Below are positions 21,190 to 32,002 of a stretch of 64,000 nucleotides of DNA, piece by piece. Each line of letters starts with the position of its first letter. Positions within the stretch are counted from its first letter, which is position 1. Under the pieces are notes generated by a model. It had not been told where the DNA came from, searched no databases, and saw only the letters and a list, made by a program, of their open reading frames with translations. Made by a program: the position numbers and the translations under genes. Source of the DNA: Adiantum capillus-veneris. Taxonomy: Eukaryota > Streptophyta > Polypodiopsida > Polypodiales > Pteridaceae. The stretch spans positions 60,057,619-60,121,618 of the forward strand of contig CM043952.1 in NCBI GenBank assembly GCA_014529385.2, given 5' to 3'.

Positions 21190-22040
21190 GTGATTGCTAA
21201 ATACGTTAAGATGATCACAATTCTCATCAAAGATCTTGATGGGGATAGTGATGTGAATGTATGTGTGCAAGTACTGGATATGTGTTGTCTAGTGTGTTGG
21301 TACTTAAGGTCAGTGTCTACTCAACGGGTTTCTGCCTTGTGTTGGTTTTGCAAGCATAATCGAGGGCGATTACATTTCTTTCAAGAGGGGGGTATATCAC
21401 AAACTGATGATGTGGCATGACCTAAAGGACAGACTTCGGACAGAGAGGGGTCACAGCACTACTGAAAGATGCATAAGAAGTTGTACTAACTTGCAAAACC
21501 CATCCGAGAAGCCAAAAATGAAAGGACAACCAATTTTATGAGTTGTGCTAACTTATAAGGTCCTGCCCGATGGGGCACAAGGGACAAAAGCTAAAAGAGA
21601 TGCGCGGAAGGGCTGATGATGTGGCAGCTATACGACCCTCAAATTGCGTTGCTGACATGGCTTGACTACACGGACCACCGCGATTAGCCTTGCTAACATG
21701 GCACCTGTACGGATTGCCACAAAACGCCTTGGCAGCCCTAGCGCTAGCTTTCGAGACCCAGATGCTTTTCGAATTGAAGCTTTTCATGTATATTGCTTTT
21801 GCAAGGCCAAGGACTTATAAATAAAGTGCCAAGGCCTCAGTTTCAAGCAGATAGACTATGGAGCACTGCTGAGACGAGGACCCTCGGACGTTGTACCTTG
21901 AGAAGCATTAATAATAAAGAAATACCTAAAGGGGCACCAATCTTTGGGGCCAATCTCTTTGGGCACAGAACTATGTCATGCCGTGTCGTCTCTCTCTCAG
22001 TTTTGTTCAGTTCTTTCGGTTTGATGTCGTGTGTTGTAGT
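21190..22040 (+). mobile_element. 3' end of an F-type LTR retrotransposon, diverged
   Basis: At 21340-21392 the line TTTTGCAAGCATAATCGAGG ... CTTTCAAGAGGGGGGTA parallels the end of element F (TTTTGCAAGTATGCTGTAAT ... CTTTCAAGAAGGGGAGATG). An LTR then starts near 21395 (TATCACAAACTGATGATG versus TGTAACAAACTGCTGAC) and runs through AGGCCAAGGACTTATAAATA, AATAAAGAAATACC, TTTGGGGCCAATCTC and GCCGTGTCGTCTCTCTCTC. The LTR end is not recognisable past about 22040. No coding sequence remains. Confidence 0.75.
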
Positions 22041-22134
22041 AGATTCTCAACTTGGAGTGTCCAAGTCTGTTACAACTGCCCTTGCTAGAAAGGGCTACAT
22101 CAAAATGTGGGGAGACTCGTCCAATGAAGAGGCA

Positions 22135-22930
22135 AGGTATGTACAATGATGGCTAAACTAAGATATGGGAGGAGGAAACGACCAAACTGGTAGATGGTAT
22201 TGCCATCTAGGCACGCCATGAACCATGGTGAAGAAGGGCCCTGGGCGCCAAAATCGCAGGCGGTTGGAGTTGCGCTAAAGTCTCTCGAACTGGCCCCTAA
22301 GTGTATGGATCAGCTCCAACCACATGTCACGGACAGTCTCCACCAGTGGGACGGGTCGAGCCTCGAAGATGCAGAAGCAACGGGGTCGCCAGATGAACCA
22401 CAATGTCACGCTGCAAATGAGCTCCCAATACCACTCTCTATCTTTGCTCCACTCTTGAGGGACAAGCTCTATGGCGGACTAGAGTGTAGGCCAGCCCGCT
22501 TGTATCACAATCATCCTGTTGACGGAAGCCATCTCAAAACTGAGTGTTGGGCCCATGAGTGTGGACCCAATTGTAGCCCCCCAAGTGTATTGGCTGGGTG
22601 CAGGCATCAGCCGAAGAACCCAAAGCCAAACTTGTTGTGCCATGGGGCAATCCCACAGACAGTGACGCTTGTTCTCAAGTGGGTGGTCACAAGCGGTACA
22701 TCCCGCCGAGAGGCCGTTGTGGCATGTGCACCAACCAACTCCCCACTGTAGTAGCTCGATGTGCAACTAACATTGGTGGAACATGGTGACTCCTCCACTA
22801 TCTGTTGTTCCACAAGCGCTCCCAAAATCCTACCAAGAACTCGAGCGTGAGACCCTCCTCCAGCCAATGAGTCACTGTAGCAGGACGAACCTATCTTCGC
22901 GTTGTCCTAATGTTGCCTTGGAGTACAACT
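22135..22930 (-). mobile_element. LINE H0, segment 1 (3' end and zf-RVT)
   Basis: On the minus strand it reads EEGLTLEFL, then CDHPLENKRHCLWDCPMAQQ and VWLWVLRLMPAPSQYTWGAT, the ORF2 C-terminus, followed by the 3' UTR up to CATAGTTTAG-like sequence near 22135. The coding order stops near the FFQ block just where segment 2 (30887-31636) ends, so both appear to be parts of one LINE split by the insertion of L-2. The poly(A) end is lost. Confidence 0.78.
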
Positions 22931-23204
22931 GGAAATGCTATTGGGAGATAAGACAACTTTTAAATGTATGAAAGATATCAGAACCAAGATTAAGGAAATG
23001 CTAGTTTAAGCTACAGATTGCAAGGGGTGTCCTCGATGACAAAGTCAAGTTTCTCTTGGAATGCAACGCCACCAGTAGAAGAGGGCCACAAACTCAAATG
23101 ACCCTCACAGAGCAAGAAAAGAATCTAAAAAGCCTCTGTCATCTAGTCTGGATCTCCAGAAAGATGATGCAACAAGAGAATCAAATTGTCATGAACTTCA
23201 TTGA
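22931..23204. other. Junction segment before LINE L-2, unassigned
   Basis: Open frames here match nothing known. Weak similarity of the last ~30 codons to the pre-RT part of L-1 ORF2 (a frame ending EELHMALSALP) suggests part may be diverged LINE. Confidence 0.35.
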
Positions 23205-23294
23205 GGAGTTGCACATGGCTCTTAGTGCACTCCCCGTAGTAGATGTCCAAGTGAGGATGGCTTGACTCCCAGTTTTTTCTTGGAGTACTAGGAC

Positions 23295-23492
23295 TTGCTT
23301 GGCCCAGATCTCTATAGTGCTTTTCAGTACATCTTGCACACAGGAGAGATGCCTGACAGCATGAGTGAGGGTCTCATCTACCTCATTCCCAAGGAGGGTG
23401 GCTCCTTGGATGAGATTCGACAGTGGCGCCCCATCACCATCCTCAACTCAGCCTACAAAATTCTTGCAAAGGCTCGGAGTTTGAGGATCCAG
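23295..23492 (+). pseudogene. LINE L-2 reverse transcriptase, N-terminal piece
   Basis: MLGPDLYSAFQYILHTGEMP is followed by SMSEGLIYLIPKEGGSLDEI, RQWRPITILNSAYKILAKAR and SLRIQ. It is cut at the Gln codon by the LTR of element E. Upstream, the codon for Trp in the YWDLLG motif is TAG, as L-1 also has a stop there. The rest of the RT continues at 29273. Confidence 0.88.
23488..23492. repeat. Target-site duplication of E, left copy (TCCAG)
   Basis: Identical to 29273-29277; both belong to the LINE RT codons for the ..IQP.. segment. Confidence 0.95.
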
Positions 23493-24659
23493 TGTAAGGT
23501 GCAACGAATGAATGTTTGCACTTTGCTCAAGATGAGTGCTCCGAACTGTGCTCAAGGTTCCTTTTGTTCTTATGGAAGGGAAAGAGTGCAATGATCATCA
23601 ACAAAGTGAATGGACACTGTGCGTGTAAGTGTATGAGACTGAGAGATAGAGAGAGAAGAGAAATACGACACCAAAGACGTAAAACCCTCCTCCGAAGGCC
23701 CCACTCTCGTCGGCGAGAGTGGTCTACTATTGATTGCACAAACTGGTACAAACTGAATGCATGTGACTGATGCAAGTCTAGGCTAGGTCGATGTCGACGA
23801 CGGGGATGACGAGACCAACGCTATGGCTGAAATCTGCTACTCTTTATCTGCTGTCCAAAAACGCTGATAGGCTGAATTCTGCTGCAGCTGAAAACGCAAG
23901 AGAAAACGATGCCTTTGTTGGTCTTTATGGCTGAAAACTGCAGGTCTTAGGGCTGAAAACTGATGGTCTTTAGGGCTGAAAACTGAGGCTCCTTACAGCT
24001 GAAAACTGTTGGTCTTTAGGGCTGAAAATCGCCATGCAATGGAAGGGCGATATAGGCTCCAAAAACGCTAGGGCTGCAAATCTGGAAAACGCTAGAGGCT
24101 GGGATCTGCTAGCAATGAAGCTAGGATGAAAACGCTAGGGCTGAGGATCTCTGGCGATGTTTGCTTTGAGGGAACGCCAAAGCTGAGGTTATGCCGACGA
24201 TGAATCCTTGGAGAAAAACGCCAGCATGGGGAGTCTTCTGCTTAAAGGGAAATCGCCACCAAGGGAGGTCTTGCTGAGAAGTTGCCTGTTAAGCACTGGT
24301 GCTCCTGCTGCCTCTTCTGCCAATTAGTGCTAGTCTAGGTTTGCTTATATACAAACTTACTCAACTTGCCCTGCCTACTTTCCAACAAAAGTCACTTAAA
24401 AATAATAAGTGAAAAATGTCAAAAATAGGAAAAATAGGCTAAATGCATTGGAAAATTCCCCTAAAGGATTCTGATGGATTCATGGGAATGCTTATAATCA
24501 TGTCGTGTTGAACCAGAGGATATGCATCTACACTAAGTGCCTAGGCATGCACGGTCTACGAATAGACTCACAAAAGTGCCAGATCACTTTTAAATCTAGA
24601 CTGCCTTGTCGTGTTGTAGCTTATCCATGGACACATACGGTTCGATGTGTCACGTGACA
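23493..24659 (-). repeat. 3' LTR of E
   Basis: On the plus strand it runs from TGTAAGGTGC to the palindrome TGTCACGTGACA (24648-24659), so on the element strand it starts TGTCACGTGACA and ends CTTACA. It contains many CAGTTTTCAGCCCTAA and GCGTTTT-type words (element strand) and a TATA-like TATATAAG near 24345-24352. Confidence 0.92.
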
Positions 24660-24671
24660 TCCCCTCCTTTT
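24660..24671 (-). other. Polypurine tract of E
   Basis: On the minus strand AAAAGGAGGGGA immediately precedes the LTR start TGTCACG. Same tract in C and B; D has one base changed. Confidence 0.88.
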
Positions 24672-24859
24672 CAAAGTGAGGTACTGGTACCGAATTGTAT
24701 GGCGTCGAGGGAGATCGCCAATAGCATCCGGAATCTTGGAAAGGACTCTTCGCCGGCCCACACGGATGTGTGGGTCATGCGGTACTTGAAGTTCATAAAG
24801 GTCTGCAACGCTTGCTTCTTTTGGCCGCGCCGAAAGCGACAAATTCTTCTGTGGCTCAT
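24672..24859 (-). pseudogene. Chromodomain-like tail of E
   Basis: The minus frame reads CRFRRGQKKQALQTFMNFKY, THTSVWAGEESFPRF and then AISLDAIQFGTSTSL to a stop next to the polypurine tract. It aligns with element 1's chromodomain (HFRHGSKKQARQYVLKFK ... TVWVDEAFF). A frameshift separates it from the ORF upstream. In autonomous elements this domain belongs to integrase, which is absent here. Confidence 0.72.
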
Positions 24860-25110
24860 TCAATGCTTAAACTTTGTCGAGAGTCATGCTTCTTCCGTCT
24901 TCAAGAATCTCCACGGCTCAAAATTCCTGAAACCACTTCCAACACAAAAACATGAACATACCCATTCCATGTAAAGTGAGTGGAAAAAATAGTCTTCCTC
25001 AAAGATTGTGCATGCAATATAGACGAACAAATAGACGGAGTGCCAAACCGTTCACCACACACACGCAAACAATGAGACTTAATCTTTCTCTTTTGATCTA
25101 AATCAATCAA

Positions 25111-25710
25111 CTATGGCAATTCACAACGGAAATACCCATGCTTGGTGCTCATTCTTTCTTGTGCTCTTTCTACAAATGTGTCGTGCCAAGGAAGAGACAT
25201 GGAATGTGACTTCCTTGAATGCATACTTTTCAGCCTTTCATGAACAATTCGCATGCATTTGTACTCATTCATGAGTGAAACGTGCTCAACGTACAATATG
25301 TCATGCCTAGGAAAAGGGATCACATAAAGACGTTGACTAAAATACAGGAAACGATCACGAATGAAACACTCGTACAATGCGTGCTGACAAATCATTCGAA
25401 CACATAGTACTTCTTGTGAGGGTTCTTTGGACCTAGGCTCGAGAGCCAAGACCGGTTCTTTCTGAGGGGGTTCTTTGGACATACGCTCGAGAGCCAAGAT
25501 CGATCCTTCGTGATTGATCGAATCTGCAACGAGATTAGCTTCGCTAGAAGGAGCATCAACTAACTCATCATCCTTGTAAACAATCACGTCATCTTCACGC
25601 AAATCATCATGCTTGTGAGAAATCACATCTTGATCATGCAAATCATCATGCTCATCATTATCATCCAAATCATCATGCTTATCATTGTCATTCAAATCAT
25701 CATCATGCAA
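25111..25710 (-). pseudogene. His/Asp-rich segment plus domain of unknown function (E)
   Basis: The minus frame begins with repeated HDDL, DNDEHDDL and SHKHDDL units, then ILALE..SKEP repeats. A conserved block follows, CFIRDRFLYFSQRLYVIPFP then RHDILYVEHVSLMNE, and then KSHSMSLPWHDTFVERA. The block is shared by all four family A copies and I do not recognise it. It takes the place where RT, RNase H and integrase stand in element 1. A stop at the end and a frameshift beyond separate it from the chromodomain tail. Confidence 0.7.
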
Positions 25711-25761
25711 ATCATGTGTGTCATGCTTGGGAGAAAAAGAGATTGAGAGAGTCTCTTTCTC

Positions 25762-26871
25762 CTAAATCCGTTTAATCTTCGCCTGCACATTTGCAATGAG
25801 AAAGGGAGAATGAACAACTTCCTCTCCACGAATGACAATGGGAGAGTCACTTTTGGCATTCAAAGTGAACGTATTTTCCACCCAATCAATGAGAGGGTTA
25901 AACTCACGAAACCATCGAATGCCCAAAATCATTTCACATCGTGAGAGAGAAGAGACAAAAAATCTTCTACGGAAAGCAGCTTGTTGAATGGTAAACAACA
26001 CACCAAGATACTCTTTCGTGATGAGAGAGTCCATACCAGGAGCAAAGCCAGAGACCTCGAGAGGAGATTTCTGACTAACCTCTACGCGGGCTTTCTCAAC
26101 AAGAGAGGGACTGATCACATCATCCATACTACCTAAGTCAAACAATATGACAAAACGCTGCCCCGTCATATGACCAAAACATTTAATGAGAGACTCATCA
26201 ATGGGAGGGTCAGGAGAAACTTGGGGCACACTCGTGTTGTCATTAATTGCATTGACAGAGGAAGTGGGTTCTGTGGATTCTTTAGATTCATTAGAGTCAA
26301 GCTTAGGACATGTTCTTTTTATGTGACCCTTAATGTGACAATGAAAACAATGACCTTCCTTAGAAAAAGTGCTTTGCTCTTCTGACGTGATATATCCTCC
26401 TAAAATTCCTTGTGCTACCTTTTTATATAGAGTGAGCTTAGGTTTGGCAATTGTGTTAGCCTTACCATTAGATTCATTAGAAGAATTCTTTTTTGAGAGA
26501 CTGTTGACAGATTGGTTAGAAGAGTTACCGTTCTTACCAGTCTTACCGTTCTTACCATTCTGAGGGTTCGGAGAAGTCTGTGAGGTACTTGTGGAAGTCT
26601 TGTTCTCCTTAGGCTTTCCCTTGTTGTGCTTCATCTCCTGTGCGAGAGCAATCGCTACCACCTTGTTGAGATCGATAGGATCGAGCACTTCGACATCGTA
26701 CTTGATATACTCGTCCAATCCATAAAGGAATGCCTCTTTGCGTCTATCATCCGACTTGCGTAATTGGGTACCTAGCTGCAAAACACGATTAGAAAAAGAC
26801 ATAACTGGCATACCATTTTGCTTGAGAACGCGCCAATCGTCCTTCAATTGTGCGAGGTACTCAAGTAGCAT
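25762..26871 (-). pseudogene. Gag C-terminal half, zinc knuckle and protease (E)
   Basis: The 369-codon minus frame contains the end of the gag core (SFSNRVLQLGTQLRKSDDRR, FLYGLDEYIKYDVEVLDPID), an Asn/Ser/Lys-rich linker, a CCHC knuckle CFHCHIKGHIKRTC, and a retropepsin-like domain with RFVILFDLGSMDDVI and EMILGIRWFREFNPLIDW. The usual D(S/T)G is DLG here and DPG in copy C, so catalysis is doubtful. The frame then runs to a stop close to EKETLSIS, where the next frame starts. Confidence 0.85.
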
Positions 26872-27242
26872 AAACCGTGCCTGAGGTTGTCTTGGAAATC
26901 AGCCCAATTGAAGGAAAGAGACATGAATTCGTCGGCTTCCTCTAGGTGCGCGGCTAACTGTGCCTCTTGCCATGCGTGGTACCAATTGATGGCATCACCG
27001 ACAAGGTATATAGCTACCGTCAAAACTTTGCTATTTCCTATCTTCTTAGTTGTCGCAAAATAAGCATTAAATTGATGCAACCAAGAATGAATAACCGTAG
27101 CATCCATCTTACCATCATACTTACTGAAAGTCAACTTTTCTGTGATCGGGTTGTTGAAATCCGCATCGTGGCTTGCGCCACTTGAGGAACTCCCATGATC
27201 TTTGGCTGGTTCGGACTTCAAGGCAAGTACTTGTCGAACCAA
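26844..27242 (-). pseudogene. Gag core, N-terminal half (E)
   Basis: The minus frame carries TEKLTFSKYDGKMDATVIHS, WLHQFNAYFATTKK and AINWYHAWQEAQLAAHLEEA, then FNWADFQD, matching the retrotransposon gag domain in which W..Y and F..F blocks are conserved. It shifts frame near 26870 relative to the next segment. Gag forms the virus-like particle that packages the RNA. Confidence 0.85.
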
Positions 27243-27415
27243 TCTTGAGTGCGGAGGTCTCTTTGAGCCTCACTCACGCTCGACCTCCAAGGCTACTCTT
27301 TGAGGCTCTCGATTGGCCTCCCAGGCCGCTCGTCTTACTTCGGCTTCCTCCTTTCTTTGTGCTTTTTTTCTTTTCGTTCGTTGCACTCGCGTTCCAAAGA
27401 AATGCGAGTCCCTTC

Positions 27416-27673
27416 TTATTGTATGGCAATTCTTTCGTTTCTTTCTTCGCGCTCGCGGTCCTTGGCTTCCTGTTGTTCTGCTTTTCTTTCTAGTTGTGCC
27501 GTCATCTCCATCATCGGCTTGACCATCACCTCCATAGGATTTGGTACAACTCGTGGCGTAGATGGAGAAGGGGAAGGGTCGGAAAAATCTCTTGGTGGGG
27601 AAAACTCTTCGTTGCCTCTCTCATGCTCATCACGTGTATGCGAAGAATCCATTCCGCTTCGGGTGTTGACCAT
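27416..27673 (-). pseudogene. Gag N-terminus, coiled-coil region (E)
   Basis: The frame opens MVNTRSGMDS near 27673, has a proline-rich SPSPSTPRVVPNP and a charged stretch ending KDREREERNERIAIQ before a stop. Related copies open MVITRSGM. The charged stretch is probably a coiled coil for Gag assembly. A stop and frameshift part it from the core. Confidence 0.78.
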
Positions 27674-28105
27674 GCACTATGCTCTTTGGTTCTTAAGTTC
27701 ACGAGGAACTTGGGTTCTTGAGGGTCTTGGGTTCTTGGGTTCTTGAGGGTCTTGAGGTTTTCTTTCGCTTGCAATCTGTGTTTAAGAAGGATCTTCTCTT
27801 CACCCTGGTTCTACTCTTTTCCGCGGACGCAACCCTTGGCGGCCTTGCGCTCACACCAAGGTTGCTTTTTCCCACCTCACGTCGATTGGCCGGCCGCTAA
27901 GTGCACGGTCAGCTCTCAATGAGTGAAAAGAGGCACAAGGGGAGGCTGGACAAGCCCTTCTTTCCTAGGATTCCTGTCACTCTTCAAAAACACGATTAGA
28001 AATAGACACGCCGAAGCGAACTTGGGTTCGTGCGACCGCAACAAGCAAAAAAAAATCTTGTGATTCTTGTGGTTCTTTTCTTGGGTGATACACAACACTG
28101 CCAAA

Positions 28106-28117
28106 GCTCTGATACCA
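28106..28117 (-). other. Primer-binding site of E
   Basis: TGGTATCAGAGC on the minus strand, next to the 5' LTR end. Confidence 0.93.
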
Positions 28118-28118
28118 A

Positions 28119-29272
28119 TGTAAGGTGCAGAGGAATGAATGCTTGAACTTTGCTCAAGATGAGTGCTCCGAATTGTGCTCAAGGTTCCTTTTGTTCTTAT
28201 GGAAGAGAGAGTCTTCCGTTCTTAATGAGAGAGTGCAATGATCATAAACAAAGTGAATGGACACTGTGCATGCAAGTGTATGAGACTGAAAGATAGAGAG
28301 AGAAGAGAAATACGACACCAAAGACGTTGTAAAACCCTCCTCCGAAGGCCCCACTCTCGTCGGCGAGAGTGGTCTACTATTGATTGCACAAACTGGTACA
28401 AACTGAATGCATGTGGCTGATGCAAGTCTAGGCTAGGTCGATGTCGACGACGGGATGACGAGACCGACACTATGGCTGAAATCTGCGACTCTTTATCTCG
28501 ATTCAAAAACGCTGATAGGCTGAATTCTGCTACGGCTGAAAACGCAAGAGAAAAGGCTGCCTTTGCTGGTCTTTATGGTTGGAAACTGCACGTCTTAGGG
28601 CTGAAAACTGTTGGTCTTTAGGGCTGAAAATCGCCATGCAATGGAAGGGCGATATGGGCTCCAAAAACGCTGAGGCTGCAAATCTGGAAAACGCTAGAGG
28701 CTGGGATCTGCTCGCGATGAAGCTAGGATGAAAACGCTAGGGCTGAGGATCTCTGGCAATGTTTGCTTGGAGGGAAAAACGCCAAAGCTGAGGTTATGCC
28801 GGTGATGGATCCTTGGAGAAAAACGCTAGCATGGGGAGTCTTCTGCTTGGAGGGAAATCGCCACCTAGGGAGGTCTTGCTGAGAAGTTGCCTGTTGAGCA
28901 CTGGTGCTCCTGCTGCCTCTTCTGCCAATTAGTGCTAGTCTAGGTTTGCTTATATACAAACTTACTCAATATGCCCTACCTACTTTCCAACAAAAGTCAC
29001 TTAAAAATAATAAGTGAAAAATGTCAAAAATAGGAAAAATAGGCTAAATGCACTGAAAATTTCCCCTGAAGGATTCTGATGGGAATGCTTATGATCATAA
29101 TGTGTGCAACCAGAGGATATGCATCTACACTAAGTGCCTGGGCATGCACGGTCTACGAATAGACTCACAAAAGTGCCAGATCACTTCTAAATCTAGACTG
29201 ACTAGACTAACTGAACCCTTGTCGTGTTGTAGCTTGTCCACGGACACATAGGGTTGGATGTGTCGCGTGACA
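28119..29272 (-). repeat. 5' LTR of E
   Basis: 1154 bp. On the plus strand it runs from TGTAAGGTGC to TGTCGCGTGACA, a one-base variant of the terminal palindrome. The LTR pair differs by scattered substitutions and small indels, including a missing GGCTGAAAACTG unit, so the insertion is not recent. Confidence 0.92.
28940..28948 (-). promoter_or_regulatory. Putative TATA box in 5' LTR of E
   Basis: On the minus strand the sequence GTATATAAGCAAAC is conserved in all family A LTRs (for example TATATAA at 60874-60880 in B). Its central position in the LTR fits the U3/R border. Confidence 0.55.
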
Positions 29273-29277
29273 TCCAG
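29273..29277. repeat. Target-site duplication of E, right copy (TCCAG)
   Basis: Identical to 23488-23492. Five bases is the normal length for Ty3/gypsy integrase, so integration was by an enzyme supplied from elsewhere. Confidence 0.95.
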
Positions 29278-30500
29278 CCACTTCTAGAGAGCCTTATACA
29301 TGGGACTCAGACAGGCTTTGTCAAGGAGCGTAGTATCCTTGACAACATCTTTACTTTTTGGGAGGCCTCTGCCCTAGCGCGGCTCCGAGGTGAGGATCTG
29401 GTGATTCTTCTTCTCGATTTTGAGAAGGCCTACGAAAGAGTTGACTGGGACTTTCTGGAGGGCACTCTACGCAGGATGGGCTTCTCAGATGCTTGGATCA
29501 GAGGGGTGTCAGCTTTATACAGACGGGCACACACTCAGGTACTATTCTCAAGAGGTAGAGGTGATAGTTTCATGCTCACACGTTCGGTCTGACAGGGCTG
29601 TCCTCTTGCCCCATTCCTCTTTCTGTTCTATGCTGAGGCGATGAGCAGGTTTTTGGTGTCGCAGCAGGTTGGTATACGGGGCCTAGCAACTCCCTATTCG
29701 GGGAGATGAGCTACTCGACGCTGAGTTTGGTGACGACTCAGCCTTGTACTTGGATGGCCAGGAGGCCAACCTTCACAGCTGTGAGCAGGCTCTTGAGACC
29801 TTCTGTTGTGCATCTGGCGCACTGATCAACTAGAGAAAGACAGTGGCTTTCTCGGTTGGTAGTGCTCTTGTACCTGATTGGATGCCAGGTGAGGGTTTCA
29901 CGTGGATTCCCCCAGGGACTGCAATTCGGTACTTGGGCTGTCACGTTGATTTGGACTTGTCTCACGAGCAGCAGATTGCTCCCCTCCTCCTGTCTATCAG
30001 GAGGAAGTTGTTACATTGGAGTTTCGCACGACTGAGGAGGGTCTCACAACTGAGTTCTTGGCAGCTTTTTGGGAGAGGTTGTGGGACTCCAGACAGCCGA
30101 GGCGAGTCACTTTGTTTCAGTGGTGGTTGGTTGCACATAGAGCTACAACAGTTGGGGGCTGGCTTGTGCATAGTGGTCTCTCGGTTGCATGCGCAACTTG
30201 TGACCATCTTGTGGACTATCCATTGGCACAGCAGGTGTGGCTTCGTGTTCTTCGGCTGATGCCTGCTCTCTCCACGGCTCGGCAGTACACTTGGGGGGCA
30301 GCTGCTTGGTCCACACTCACGGGCCCGGCACTTCAATTTGAGCTATCTTCCACCAGCAGGATGATAGTGATGCAGGGGGGGCGACCTACACTCCAGCCTG
30401 CCACAGAGCTTGCTCCACAAGAGTGGTGCAGTGAGAGAGAGGAGTGCTGAGAGCTCATCAGTGGCCTGACACTCTAGTTCATCTGGCGGGCCCGTTGCTT
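29273..30500 (+). pseudogene. LINE L-2 RT and C-terminus after element E
   Basis: It resumes with PLLESLIHGTQTGFVKERSI and includes LDFEKAYERVDWDFLEGTLR, a stop at the codon before QGCPLAPFLF, an active-site box reading EFGDDSALY (Gly for Ala) and IN*RKT with TAG for Trp, the same stop as in L-1. After the internal deletion the C-terminus has WLVAHRATTVGGWLVHSGLS, ACATCDHLVDYPLAQQVWLR and ALQFELSSTSRMIV. It is inactive. Confidence 0.87.
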
Positions 30501-30886
30501 CCGCATCTTTGAGGCTCACCCTGTACCACCAGTAGAGACTGTTCGTGATCTTTGGCTAGAGCTGATCCACACTCTCAGAGGACAGCTCGAGAGACTTCAG
30601 GGCAGCTCCAACCGCATGAGGGAGCGTAGAGAGGCCTTCCTTCGACTTTGGCGTCCTGGGCCTTTTTTCACCATGGTCCAGGGTGTACTCAAATGGCATT
30701 ACCGTCCACCTGTGTGGCTTTTCCCCCCTCCCGTTTCTTGATTTAGCCTCATTGTAAATATGTTGTTTTTTCATTGGGAGAGTCTCCCCATCATGGTTGT
30801 TGTAGCCCTCTCTCGAAGAGGTGGTTGTAGCCCTATGGGCAGTTTCATTAACAATAGAAGGATCTTTTTCTCGCAAAAAAAAAAAA

Positions 30887-31636
30887 CCACTCCCTCGAGT
30901 CTTACTGCACTCGCACAGAAGGGCCGCTTTCCCAAGTCCATAACCGCCAGTGTCTTAACTCAAGATATCACGGATCAGGGTCTATGACACAAGTCTCCCC
31001 ACTGATGTCCACAACTCGGATCCGCTACAAGCAACACTCAACCACCTCTGGTGCCTTGGCAGTGACTTTGTGGTGGTGACCCTCTCTGAACCACAAAGAA
31101 CATGCAAGAACCTGTGTCTCAGCAAGCTCTAACTGAAATGAGGACCTCCAGTCGCGTGAAAGTCCCCCATCTAACAAGGAGCTGCCAGCTCAAGAGAGGT
31201 GTGCCACTCTACAGATATAGCCCCTACAATATCCTGGCACATGCCCTGCACCCCCCTCATCTCTTGCATATGAATGCTCTGAATCTCCTCCGAACATTGT
31301 AAACTGCAACCAGTCCCCAAAAAGGCGGGCTCGACCCTCTACCATGGAACCCCAAGTGACATTAGGTCTGCTACAAACCATGTGGCCTCGTTGTGTACTA
31401 ACCATACGGTTCCAAACAAGTGGCTTCCTCAAAAGCTCCTCAATGCATGTGGGCTGGTGCTACACAAGGCCACTTTGCAGCTGCTCCTAAGACCACAACA
31501 GGCTCGCAGCAAAGCGGTCCTCCCATCTCTTGCTCAAGCATACTCTGCGCATATTTGTGAAAATCCACCGGGTGGAAGGGCTCCATGGGTCGCCCGTCTG
31601 TGGGACCGAGCACAAATTTGGTGTAACAGCAGCTCC
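30887..31636 (-). mobile_element. LINE H0, segment 2 (ORF2 connection region)
   Basis: On the minus strand it reads ELLLHQIC near 31630, then RKPLVWNRMVSTQRGHMVCS, RPNVTWGSMVEGRARLFGDW and, near 30900-30950, a LGKAAL block, matching L-1 from about 19110 to 19860. It stops at the poly(A) of L-2 on the left and at the poly(A) of L-5 on the right. This is what is expected if both younger LINEs inserted into one older LINE. Confidence 0.78.
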
Positions 31637-31645
31637 TTTTTTTTT

Positions 31646-32002
31646 CGACAAAAAGATCCTTCTATTAGTTAATGATACTGCCCATAGGGCTACAACCACC
31701 TCTACTAGAGAGGTCTACAGCAATCATAAGGGGAGACTCCCAATGAAAAAACAGAATATGTACAATGAGGCTAAATCAAGAGATGGGAGGAGGGAAAAGC
31801 CACACAGGTGGACGGTAGTGCCATCTGAGCCCACCCTGGACCATGGTGAAGAAAGGCCCAGGACGCCAGAGTCGAAGAAAAGCCTCTCTACGCTCCTGCA
31901 TGCGGTTGGAGCTACCCTGGAGTCTGTCAAACTGTCCCCTGAGAGTATGGATCAGCTCTAGCCAAAGATCTCGAACTGGCTCTGCTCGTGGTACAGGACG
32001 AG
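31646..32002 (-). pseudogene. LINE L-5 ORF2 end and 3' UTR
   Basis: The segment corresponds to 20490-20820 of L-1: the last codons, then CCACCTGTGTGGCTTTTCCC and GTAGCCCTATGGGCAG-like 3' UTR words (minus strand), ending GAAGGATCTTTTTGTCG and poly(A). It is continuous with 34910 onward once element F is removed. Confidence 0.83.

Larger units (their letters stand above)
23493..29272 (-). mobile_element. Non-autonomous LTR retrotransposon E (family A), complete
   Basis: Length 5780 bp on the minus strand, flanked by a perfect 5-bp target duplication TCCAG (23488-23492 and 29273-29277) inside LINE L-2. It has two LTRs of 1154 and 1167 bp, a tRNA-Met PBS, a gag-protease region, a His/Asp-rich region, a domain of unknown function, a chromodomain-like tail and a polypurine tract. 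There is no RT, RNase H or integrase core anywhere in its 3.46-kb interior. Retrotransposons with LTRs and gag only are known in plants (TR-GAG type). The protease plus chromodomain retention here is unusual. Confidence 0.93.
23205..30886 (+). mobile_element. LINE L-2, 5'-truncated, split by LTR element E
   Basis: LINE sequence runs 23205-23492 and resumes at 29273-30886, ending in a poly(A) of 12 A (30875-30886). Everything between is element E. The reading frame crosses the gap exactly: ...SLRIQ | PLLESLIHGTQTGF. An internal deletion at about 30030 joins RRKLLHWS to EEGLTTEFL and removes about 1.1 kb present in L-1. The 5' start within 22930-23205 is uncertain. Confidence 0.88.
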
